Assembly: GCA_004802725.1 (NCBI GenBank)
Contig: SGPM01000323.1
Coordinates: 1-30,551, forward strand
Source of the DNA: Antrodiella citrinella
Lineage: Eukaryota > Basidiomycota > Agaricomycetes > Polyporales > Steccherinaceae
Reading direction: 5' to 3'
DNA: 30,551 nt
This document shows, piece after piece, positions 1 through 8,535 of this stretch. Both the position numbers and the translations under genes were made by a program. Under the pieces are notes generated by a model. That model saw nothing but the letters and a program-made list of their open reading frames with translations, made no database searches and had not been told where the DNA came from. The first letter of the stretch is position 1, and every line of letters starts with the position of its first letter.

Positions 1-266
1 CTGTGTAGATCCGTTGAGAGAACTTCACGCAGATGAATTTGCAGACTCACTGATGGCACCGAGGATTGCTGAGCTATTAACTTTGAAGTATAACAGCAGC
101 AATCGTAGCTCATGAGTACTGCATGTACTTGGTAGAAGAGCATGTCAACGAACGAGCTCAAATCATCTAATCGCAAGCCGCGCGTGCCGTCCCATGTGTC
201 ATACATCCCATTGACAAAGAGGCTATTGCAGACCCCTCGCCAAAGTCCCTTAAATCGCCATTCCAT
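1..266 (-). CDS. Unrecognised partial reading frame at left edge
   Basis: A minus-strand frame stays open from an ATG at 266-264 to the first base of the window, 88 codons without a stop. It begins MEWRFKGLWRG and has a compact, protein-like composition with a DTWDGTRGLRLDDL stretch. Two possible short introns can be drawn. One would run from about 140 to about 81 (GTACAT to CTCAG, 60 nt). A GTGAGT donor follows shortly after it. A TTAG acceptor sits just upstream of the ATG, so the real start may lie in an earlier exon to the right. I do not recognise the family. The 3' part lies outside the window. It could also be chance open sequence, since nothing on its right looks clearly coding. Confidence 0.33.
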   Translation of the reverse strand, partial: MEWRFKGLWRGVCNSLFVNGMYDTWDGTRGLRLDDLSSFVDMLFYQVHAVLMSYDCCCYTSKLIAQQSSVPSVSLQIHLREVLSTDLH

Positions 267-1264
267 AACCTCTAAGCCGTGCATGCAGCGATAACCACTC
301 TATGGCTCCGCTCGTACCCAAACTTCGCAGTTCAAACGTCGGTTCGCTCGTTCCACTGTGACACGCACCCTTTGACACAGCGTCCGTTGCCGTGTCTGAT
401 AGCGGCCAACTTTCCAAATGTTCGGCCGATACTACTCGTACTTACAGGAGTGTACAGGAGCGCAGGCTACTCCGGATCATCGAACTTCACAGCATGAGCC
501 ATTAACGTCAGTCATGCGGCTACTGTTGCACCACCTCGACATTGATCTCATCCAATCCTGCGACCACAACCGTAGTCTTTTATGGCTACCGAGTCTCTGT
601 TTCTCCCTGGCCCATGGATGTCATGCGCTACTGAGATACCAATACCATAGAGCACGCAATACAACGCTGGAAATTTGGAATCTTTATACATTTGAACCAT
701 GTACACTACTCAATCTCTTCGATCTTCGACCAACGCCCCCCTGCGATACTCGTACAATCAGAAAGCAAACGGAGGAATTCTAGTTACAATATTGACAAGG
801 AAAGGGAGCAAAGCCGGAAAGGGTTGACGAGGAAAGGCAACGTCTCGGAACCCCTCGGAGTGGTGATTGCAACTGCTGTAAAGCATACCGAGCAGCGCAG
901 ACGGAAAGCGAAGGGGATAAAGCGGGAATGGAGACGCCATAAACAATCTCCTCCGGCGCACGCGTGCAATGAAACGCGCTCCCGATCCTTTCCGAAACCG
1001 CACCATGAACAGTGGGGGAGGTCCCATCCTCCAAATATTACGAGTCCCAGCGACGAGGATAATGTACAATCCTGGGGGATGAAATGGGTGTGTGGTTGGG
1101 GGTGATGGTGTGGTGGTGTTGATACAAAAAAGTGCGAAGACCGGGACCGATGTTGGCGACCGTTTCAACCGTGAGGTATTTCGTCCGTGCCGCCACAGTA
1201 TGTTATCACGGGGACTATGATACTAGATGGCGGTGAGAGGTACGAGGCGAATGCGGCGAGACGG
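267..1264. other. Intergenic, no supported gene
   Basis: About 1 kb between the left-edge frame and the Yippee stop codon. Short frames exist on both strands (for example 418-783 and 692-1105 plus, 758-1168 minus). None shows a domain, codon bias or splice-consistent continuation that I can support. The part next to 1264 must include the 3' untranslated region of the Yippee gene. Confidence 0.6.
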
Positions 1265-1789
1265 TCATTGTACGTCCACGAGGAGGTTGCGTTCGAGGAT
1301 GAATTTGCCTTCTTTGTACTTCTGGGATGGCTCGTAGGCGCGGTCCTGGAAGAGTGAAACGACCACGGCATAAATTCGGTGTCTGAGAGGTCAGTAGTGA
1401 TATCATACGCACGTATTTCCACCCCAGCGTCGTGCCGCATTTAATGCAGTAAATGTCCCGGACGGTGTGGTTACCGGTGGTCATCTGCCTGTCGTTGGGT
1501 TCGCCCTCAATCACGTTTACCCTGTAGTTGGTCACTGTGAGACCAGACAGCAGCCATGAGATTGCAAGAGGGACTCACACTCCGTCGAAGAGATAAGCAC
1601 GGCCATGCTGACCGTTGAAAGCCTGCAGTGGCGGGTAGCCTCTCGATCAGTTGCCATGCTCCGGACATCGATCCAAAGAGAGCTCCTCACCCGAGACATC
1701 ATGGAATGGATAGTGGCGAGGTGAGTACGGCAGGTTGAGCACCCATAGATACGGGCTCCGGTAAGATAGCGACGGTAGCTCATTCCCAT
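1265..1789 (-). CDS. MOH1: Yippee-family zinc-binding protein
   Basis: Four exons (1789-1691, 1622-1579, 1521-1413, 1345-1265) give 110 residues, the usual size of Yippee/YPEL proteins and yeast Moh1. The start MGMSYRRYL is chosen because the family core begins right after it. The zinc-ligand pattern is complete: C17-x2-C20 (CSTC), then exactly 52 residues, then C73-x2-C76 (CIKC). Other family blocks are [27 protein letters not shown] and SQKYKEGKF near the C terminus. Known family members bind zinc in a compact beta fold like Mis18 and cereblon, with roles in growth control and stress. The precise function here is not known. The introns are 57-68 nt GT-AG. The gene stands alone, read away from the gene-free stretch to its right. 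Confidence 0.93.
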
Positions 1790-2999
1790 GGTGGTCGTAG
1801 TCGGGGTGGGTAGTAGTAGTACTTCGAGATATTGGATACGATTGAACAGCACAGAGTAGCTGAAACACAGACGACAGTAGACCGACTTGAAAACGCTCGA
1901 GGAGGGTAAGACGAGGAGGGAGGAAGGAAAGGGTGAGTCAGGAGATATATAAGTCGAGGAGCAGTCGGACGCGGACTCGGATTCGGAACACAGGGTCAGC
2001 CCACACGGCACAAGAGCCCTCGGCTAGCTCCCAAGAATGCCTCCTTGGGCCTCCTTACCTTCGTCTCTCCCTCCACCATCATTCCAAATCGCTATCGTCC
2101 TCCCTCGCTTTCCAGATGACTAGCGTTCTCGACTATCTGCGCAGAATCAGTCTCACAAAGATCCCATAGATCAATGCACTACGGTCGCAGCGCGGTCTCG
2201 TCTAGATCCTACCTCGCACGCCTTCCCTCGAGCCGCTATCACGGGTGGTCACTGGTCGGACAGCCCAGCGCTGAAGACTTCATTATCATCCATTCTTACT
2301 CCAGAGTGTGACGCTATCATACCTCACCGGCCTCACCTGAGCTGCGTTCCGAGCATCTTCCACACTCCTGAGTCCGAGGTACGTCCTCCGCCGCATAATT
2401 GCGTCAGGAGTCGCCCTCTTGAGTACGATATCGACGCTCTAACGCCATGGTTTACAGGACAACCCAGACGATTATACACTACGGTGTGAAATACGACTAT
2501 GCGTGTCTGTTACCGACGGTGGGTGCGCATTGGTATAGGAGTAACTGATTTGCGTTGTGAATAGGACCGTGGTCAAGGACACAGCGTTGCTCCCACTCAT
2601 GGGACTGTTGAGATCAACATCTCGACTGCCGCGTGCTACAGGACCCTTGGACCCGCACTTGCGATCTCACCATTTAGAGAACTCATGTCTGCGCTTTGGA
2701 CGGCGCTGCCCTTGATAGCTGACGCACTCAACCTTCACCGGACATCCTGTGCTGACGACGCCCCCTGAGAAATGCGCCTCTCTCATCCCCTCTATCTCCC
2801 TTGAAGATGAACGTCTCACAACAACACAGACTACTCCGAAGATGGACGGACGTGCCATGCCGACCAGATAGATCATGTTACATGCATCGCCGAGCCAAAT
2901 CGCTCCGCCTTCTCCCATATTGGCGGTCAGGTACGTTCTTACCCCATCTGTTATATCGTCACTCCAGGGCTGATAAAGTCCCTGCAGCAATGGGCTTAC
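1790..2999. other. Intergenic, no supported gene
   Basis: The left part must carry the promoter of the Yippee gene, with an open frame but no family signal upstream of its start. From about 2120 to 2490 the plus strand has a long stop-free frame without any ATG. Sequences resembling donors and acceptors occur (GTACGT near 2380, TTTACAG near 2458). Joined frames give no recognisable protein. The stretch may be a decayed gene or plain intergenic DNA. Confidence 0.5.
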
Positions 3000-3477
3000 A
3001 AGACCAACGCTTGGTCTCTTGTCTTCCCATTTACTCGTAACCTTTGCGAAGGGCCTCTCCGACTCTGGACTTGTCGGGGGTTTTACCAGAGCTTATTGCC
3101 TAGGTTTGTATCATCATCGCTGCTTTACGGTTGACCGCCTCACATGCAACACGGAAATCAGAGTATCTCTTGTTGAGGATACGGTACTCTACCAGTCAGA
3201 CTTCTTCCGCTCATCGTATGACGCTGCCTCGTACAGTGGCTCACACGCTTCACCATAGCACAACCGCGGTGCCTATTTGGCTCTTACTCGAACACGCATG
3301 TTTGCTCGACGTCACTCACATCTACTTGAACGTTTCGACTCAGCTGAGCAAAAGGACGGAAGACGACGCTCCGTCCGACATCATGTCGCCGCGCGACATA
3401 TATCTGACCCGCGGTCAGTCCTGACATCCGCAGATGTCATTGACCTATCACACCTGCCGCGCAGGTAACATAGGCCA

Positions 3478-3527
3478 ATACAACATGAGCTTCCGCGGTC
3501 CGCATACAACATGAGCTTGCGGTCCGC
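3478..3527 (+). repeat. Tandem duplication, about 25 bp unit
   Basis: Two adjacent units, 3478-3503 and 3504-3527, both start ATACAACATGAGCTT and end GCGGTCCGC. They differ by a 2-base length change in the middle. They lie inside the hairpin-rich stretch. Confidence 0.85.
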
Positions 3528-3715
3528 CGCTCTGTTCGCTTCAGTCACCGCCGTGGCTCGTATCCGCATAGCACCGCGCTGCTCGATGCATTCTTGACCC
3601 GCGGTCCGTCGGCGCAGACAGTATTCCGCTGAATGCTTGTGCCATTCACCCATCACACCCGCCGCAGCAGGTTCACATGGGGTCCGACGATGGATTGTGC
3701 AACGGAGGTGTTGGC

Positions 3716-3929
3716 TGTGCTGTTGCGGTATGCAACGGATGGTACAGTCGACTGGGGCCCCGCCGTTGCACAGAAGAGAGAGCTGGTCAAGGCGACTCTC
3801 TCTTCTCGTTGTCCTTGTCAGTCACCGCAGTGACTGGTGTCGTCTGTCCGCTCGCATCCGGTGGACTGGACTAGTAGCAGTGTCGATTGTGCTGTTGTGG
3901 TATGCAACGGATGGTACAATTCGACTGGG
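3716..3929 (+). repeat. Direct repeat pair, about 42 bp
   Basis: Copy 1 at 3716-3756 and copy 2 at 3888-3929 are nearly identical. Both contain TATGCAACGGATGGTACA and end in CGACTGGG. They differ by a few substitutions and one inserted base. Each copy also holds a small inverted repeat around GGTAT (GTTGC in copy 1). The spacing is 172 bp. Confidence 0.85.
3772..3806 (+). repeat. Perfect 11-bp inverted repeat
   Basis: The left arm AGAAGAGAGAG (3772-3782) is the exact reverse complement of CTCTCTCTTCT (3796-3806), with a 13-base loop. The arms are purine/pyrimidine-rich and low in complexity. It lies between the two copies of the 42-bp direct repeat. Confidence 0.85.
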
Positions 3930-4162
3930 ATCCTTCTGTTACATTGCATTAGGTCAGAACGGGACGCATCTCGCTCTTTCCTTCTGTGTCCGGTCTGTTG
4001 TTTGCGTTGCTGACCTGTGCATCGCTATGCACCGTACTTGTCCGTCGCACGGTACAAAGGCTACAGGAACCCGCTGGTTTTTGGCCGGTCTTTCGCCAAG
4101 GGCTTGTCGATCTGGTGGAAAGCTGTGTACATTATGTATGTCTCCACGCACACATCTCACAA

Positions 4163-4265
4163 GCTTGGATGGCTCAGTTGGTTAGAGCGCAAGTCTCATA
4201 CACCTGTATGATTACGGACTCCGTAAGCAATCTTGAGGTCGTGAGTTCGATCCTCACTCCGAGCA
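4163..4265 (+). tRNA. tRNA-Met(CAU): Elongator tRNA-Met (CAT) with intron
   Basis: The cloverleaf folds completely. The acceptor stem is GCTTGGA (4163-4169) with TCCGAGC (4258-4264) and discriminator A4265. The D arm is GCTC/GAGC, and the T arm is GTGAG-TTCGATC-CTCAC. The anticodon stem is CAAGT (4190-4194) with TCTTG (4231-4235), including the U31-U39 mismatch typical of eukaryotic elongator tRNA-Met. The anticodon is CAT at 4197-4199. A 29-nt intron (4201-4229) lies at the canonical site after position 37. The CATAATCT context across the splice matches elongator rather than initiator tRNA-Met. Internal promoter boxes are present in the D arm (from about 4170) and T arm (GTTCGATCC, 4245-4253). 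It is transcribed toward ULP1. Confidence 0.96.
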
Positions 4266-4267
4266 GA

Positions 4268-4272
4268 TTTTT
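4268..4272 (+). terminator. Pol III terminator of tRNA-Met
   Basis: A run of five T residues begins three bases after the discriminator base of the tRNA, the standard RNA polymerase III stop signal. Confidence 0.85.
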
Positions 4273-4553
4273 GCACAGTCAAGCTCTCGCCAAAATACGT
4301 TTTACTTTGTCTCATGGTGTCTCCCATATACTGAGTATGCTGTAAGTGCAGAAGGAAGGAGATAAATAGTCACGTAACGGTTTGTTTATCTGGAAATGTT
4401 GTGTGATCGCAAGCACATATAGGGCGCCTAAACCGCTCACCGAACTTGAACCTACCTCATTCCTCCATTTGATCAAATATCTCATTCGGCCCACGAAACC
4501 ACCTTGAATCTGCTGGTAACTGCATACGAAACTCTTCTTGAGGTTGCGCCTCA

Positions 4554-6816
4554 ATGAACGCGCGTAAACGACCGGCTCAAGAACCTCTTCTGCCTCTGCG
4601 CTCAGCCAAAGTCCGACGCACAGCACTTCTTCACTCTTCCGGAGGCCACGCTTCGCCATCGCCGCAGGATATTGGACTAGGATCGCGTTGGATGGGTCTA
4701 CTTGACTCCCTCGTTCATCTATCATGCGACACAGTTCTATTCATATTCGGTACGGGTTTGCCTTCCGCTTCTGAATTGTGAATGTGGCTGATGCTTCTTG
4801 GGCAGGGAAATCCCACCCACCTCAACTACCAACCACCTCATCACCACCAATACCACCAATACCCCCATTGCGTCCGAGTTCCAGTCGTGACAGCCACACG
4901 AGCAAACGGCCACCTCGCGATCCCTCACCACCACCGCGACGCTCCTCCGACCACTTGCCCATCCGACTACCGTTAGTTCCCTCATCGTCGCGCCAGCCGT
5001 TGGTGTCTCAGGTAGGATTGGGTCATACGGCTCAGAAAACAGGTCTACTGTCACCTCCTACGACGCATTCGACTCTGAGCTCAGACGCATCCGGGTCTTT
5101 CACAGGCTCGTATCCTGAACTCGACGCTGCGATAGTGAAGGTGGGAAGGGCGAGGGCTGGTGATGGGAGAGTCGTCAAGTCGTATCGCGAGCGGCCGCAT
5201 ATCTACGACAGGAAGGTCAGTACGCCATGTACACTGCAGGGTTTTTGTCGCTGATCCCGGAGGTCGAGATAGCACAAGAAAGAGACACCTTTGTATTGGA
5301 AGAAAACATTGGAGGAGATGAAGCAGGAGTTGTTCGAGATTCACAAGAAGCGTGGTATGTCTTTCATATCAGTTTTATACGTTCTTCCGCCGCTCATAGC
5401 GATTCTCAGGCTATAGATCCGGCTACGATGAGTTCCAGGGTATGTGTGATTTACTTCCCCCCGCCCAAGCCTAGCTAACCTTCATCCACAGGCTGGTTGG
5501 CTTATGGCATGCAGCTTGATGGGACAAAGGATGTGAACGACGTGAAAGCTGTACTTTCTCGTGAGTGTCCACTCTGAATCTCAATGCGTATTCTCCTCAT
5601 GTGTATATCCAGCATCTACATCTTTCTCTGACCTGAGAGAACGGGCAAAGAACATTGAATTCCGTGCCCGGCGTAATACGGGAGCTGAGGTGATTTTGGT
5701 GATTTTCGAAGCTCTACCCATACTTACGGTGCTACACTAGGACTTCCTGAGACGAGCCCTCCAGAAAGCCCGTGCAACTATCTCATCGTTCGTATTTCAT
5801 TTCATGAATTTTCTGCAGCTACTGAACTCGATGATTCCTCAGACCTCCTGCGCCACGGTTCTCCGGTTATGACGCGATTCGCAACGCACAGCGAGAGCAG
5901 GATGAAGCAATAGACAAACGAATCCGACCCCCATTCCCGACATCACTTCCGCCCAAAGATGACGCCGAAGTCGACAAGTACCTGCGTCAACGCGGCGCGA
6001 CATGGAAGTGCGCTCGAGAGCAAGTTTCCGACACTGATCTGACGAGACTGCACCCATCGCAATGGCTGAACGATGAGATCATCAACTTCTATGGCGCGAT
6101 GATCATGAAGAGGGCGACAGAGAACAAAGAGAATGCGGGAAAGAAAGGGAAGAAGCTTCTCAATGTCCACTACTTCAGCTCGTTCTTCTGGAGTAAGCTG
6201 AAGACGGTGGGTTACGAGAAGGGGAGGTTGGCGAAATGGACGAAAGCGGTGAGTCACCAGCTCACGTCTGCCTTTTCCGGAATTCTTATGTGATATCTGG
6301 ATTGTTAGTTCGACATCTTCGAAAAGGACGTCGTACTCATACCGGTGAACCATAACAACGCTCACTGGACTGCTGCTGCCATCAACTTTGCCAAGAAGCG
6401 GATAGAATCATACGATAGTATGGGAATGGACCGCTCGAGTGTGTACAAGGTATGCATGCCAAGCCTTATACCGCGTGTGATTAGCTGCTCACATCTTTCT
6501 TTAGCTGCTGAGAGAGTACGTGTCGGCTGAGTTCCGAAACAAGAAGAAGAAAGAGTTTGACTGGACTGGGTGGACGGACTATGTGATGGAGGTATGTCTG
6601 TTACATTCACTCCAATATTCAGCGATGTCCTGAATAATTGCCCAGGATACACCTCAACAAGAAAATGGTTATGACTGTGGCGTGTTTACCTGCCAGTTCC
6701 TTGAGTCCATTTCGCGTGGCGAATCGTCGTTCCCGTTCACCCAACAAAACATGCCGTACCTCCGACGACGCATGATCTGGGAGATATGTCACAGCCAGCT
6801 TCGCGAGGATTCATAG
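4554..6816 (+). CDS. ULP1: Ulp1-type SUMO protease (peptidase C48)
   Basis: Eleven exons: 4554-4749, 4806-5215, 5273-5354, 5410-5439, 5492-5560, 5613-5689, 5741-5787, 5843-6248, 6309-6449, 6505-6591, 6646-6816, giving 571 residues. The N-terminal 200 residues are proline/serine-rich and basic, as expected for a targeting region. A short helical stretch (YWKKTLEEMKQELFEIHKK) follows. The C-terminal half is the catalytic domain. It contains LHPSQWLNDEIINFY, the catalytic His458 in NNAHW, Asp475 in ESYDSMG, Gln520 and Cys526 in QQENGYDCG. The His-Asp spacing of 17 equals that of yeast Ulp1. Known members mature SUMO and remove it from targets, often at the nuclear pore. The N terminus is the least certain part. 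It converges with BET1. Confidence 0.94.
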
Positions 6817-7259
6817 CATCCGTCATACCGTCCCATCTCCCCTCTCTTCAGCGATACCTACACAGTGCACGCTCGCAGCGGACTTCTCCTCCTCCATCTT
6901 TTATTGCCTTGTATTGATACCTTATCTCATATTTCGGGGTCCACTTGTCTGCTCCCTCCCATAACGTACCTGCTCCACACACACATATACTAGCGTAATT
7001 TGCATAAAATGCAGAAGAGATGGCAGCGCTCTCAAGCTGTCTTCTCGCTACGACCACACCGTCATCATACTCTTGAGTGGCGCGAATCGCTCTGACGAGT
7101 GTAGAGTCCAGACGTGAGGAATCCGGTGAATGTCCTTTATTGCAAGCAAGAAAAAATACGAAATGCGAATGACAATAGACAAGATGAGATGTTGAGACAT
7201 AGTGGAACATATCGAAGGAACATGCAGGCAGGATGAGGTGGCGAGAAGAACGAACGCAG
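6817..7259. other. Convergent 3' intergenic region
   Basis: It lies between the stop codons of ULP1 (plus) and BET1 (minus), so it should hold both 3' untranslated regions and both polyadenylation sites. I see no further gene or repeat. Confidence 0.7.
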
Positions 7260-7828
7260 TCATCTCCGAAACCACCACACAACGATGAAGAACCAAAAGA
7301 CGAGAACGAGGAAGACGATGTACCATAACCACCGACACCCTTGTCGTTCCGCCATGTTGTTCATCCGTCGGAACGTCCCAGCGAGGATGTCGCCCGTCTC
7401 CGCGAATGCATCGTTCTGGTGTGCGCATGTATCAGTTACGGGTGAGGTTGATCTCAGAAAGGTGGACGCGCCATTTGACTGAGCTGAACCGTCGAGTCCC
7501 TCACTTCATTCCCAATTCCAACCGTGATCTAGGTCCAACATATGAGCGAACTTGAATTGGTGGAGCACGCGAGCGCACTCACATCCTTCAGCAGCTTGAC
7601 TTTCGCCGTCAAACCCTCCAGATGCTCGTCATTCTGACCCTCTAGGTCGTCTGCATACCGGTGCCCGGATGCCTGGTGTCCCCCGAATGGCGACGATCGC
7701 CCCGACGACGGTGGAGTCTGGTACTCCGGAAGTAAAGCATTGCGATTGACTCGTAATCTATAGCCAGGCACACGGATAAGTTAGACGAGAGGCAGTCACT
7801 GGGATTGTGCTACGTACCGCTGAGACAT
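7260..7828 (-). CDS. BET1: BET1 ER-Golgi SNARE
   Basis: Four exons (7828-7818, 7757-7583, 7528-7472, 7415-7260) encode 132 residues. The first exon codes only MSQ plus two bases. After a flexible N-terminal region the SNARE heptad helix begins near YADDLEGQNDEHLEGL and runs through TAKVKLLKD, GIGNEVRDSTVQLSQM and NDAFAETGDILAGTFRRM. Its length and register match Bet1. A single C-terminal hydrophobic anchor ends WWFRR (about residues 110-132), giving tail-anchored topology. Known Bet1 drives fusion of ER-derived COPII vesicles with the Golgi. The third intron (7471-7416) starts with GC, not GT. Both introns upstream of it are GT-AG. Confidence 0.93.
7416..7471 (-). other. GC-AG intron in BET1
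   Basis: The donor is GCGCGT directly after the ATG codon of SQM, and the acceptor is CACCAG. The 56-nt length fits the other introns here. Splicing here restores an unbroken SNARE helix of the expected register. No GT donor in the right phase does so without deleting six helix residues. Confidence 0.82.
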
Positions 7829-8535
7829 ATTAACAAACGAGCAAGCCGGTGGTCGTCATTCGTGGGTTTGGAGGAAGGAGTGAACTTATAGACGGGGAAC
7901 GTATTCCACAATTTAGCGCGCGCCACGTTGATCCCGACTAGTGAACAAAATTATCAAGATAGCTCTCTTTGCTTGCTCTTTGCAGCTGCTCTGTTCTCAC
8001 TCATTTCTTCATTGTCTCACACCTGCACGCAGTTTGCACACGACAAAAGACGGTACAGTACTGTCCGGGGTGTAACCCGTCGCATTGGCATTACGGCGAG
8101 TCTAAACAATACAGTTGTGACTGATTCGTAGGGGGTCAATGCGAGGGGAGGGATAAGGAGGAGTAAAGACAAAGGGAATCCTCCAAACGTGCGCGCAAGA
8201 ACGAACTGTAATATATGGTACGGGCAATAAAAAGGGAGAATGTGGGATGTGGAGGGAAATGCTTGCTTCCATGTGAAACCGGTCACTAAAGCATCGAGCA
8301 ATTGAATACGTGAGGGAATATGTAACGGGTGGTTATCAGAAGAACCCAGTGCGAGCGAGTTTTGCACAGAAGAAGCCACTAAGGCACCAAGGGAGTAAAA
8401 GGGCGCAAGAAGGAAGGAGAGGAAGCGGTGAGGATGGTGTTGTATGTGGCTGATAGTCCGTGGGCTAGAGGTTATAACAGAAGTACACAGAAAAGTACAA
8501 GGTCGTGGTCCGTGGGTCGCAAAAGAGGAGGGGCA
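7829..8535. other. Intergenic: BET1 promoter and upstream gene 3' end
   Basis: About 700 bp between the BET1 start and the stop of the UPF0658-like gene, both on the minus strand. Short frames here show no domain and no convincing splice continuation. No repeat or RNA gene was seen. Confidence 0.65.

Larger units (their letters stand above)
3001..4057 (+). repeat. Cluster of short hairpins with a CGC loop
   Basis: A family of unrelated inverted repeats shares the same centre. Perfect arms: AGACCAA-CGC (3001-3017), ATGTCGC-CGC (3383-3399), CTGACC-CGC (3404-3418), TGACATC-CGCA (3422-3439), ACCTGC-CGC (3452-3466), CAGTCAC-CGCA (3819-3836), GTGCAT-CGCT (4017-4032), each followed by the reverse complement of its left arm. 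Near-perfect ones: AGTCAC-CGCC (3543-3558, one T-G pair), AGTATTC-CGCT (3620-3637, one T-G pair), TTGTCCGT-CGC (4038-4057, one bulged T) and short GACC-CGC-GGTC (3596-3606). The arms differ in sequence, so these are not copies of one repeat. No coding frame explains them. Weaker examples are at 3289-3304 and 3960-3973. Function unknown. Confidence 0.75.

Noticed and set aside
692..1168. Overlapping frames on both strands near 0.7-1.2 kb
   Set aside because: Translations are basic and low-complexity and lack motifs. They are adequately explained as chance open sequence and Yippee 3' UTR.
2120..2490. Long stop-free plus-strand frame with donor- and acceptor-like sites
   Set aside because: It has no start codon, no family signal, and joined frames hit stops soon after. 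Kept only as unexplained intergenic sequence.
2667..2990. 107-codon minus-strand frame
   Set aside because: No recognisable domain and no splice partners; it overlaps plus-strand frames of equal quality.
3383..3466. CRISPR-like array
   Set aside because: The repeated units are palindromes of different sequence without a constant repeat or equal spacers, and the host is eukaryotic.
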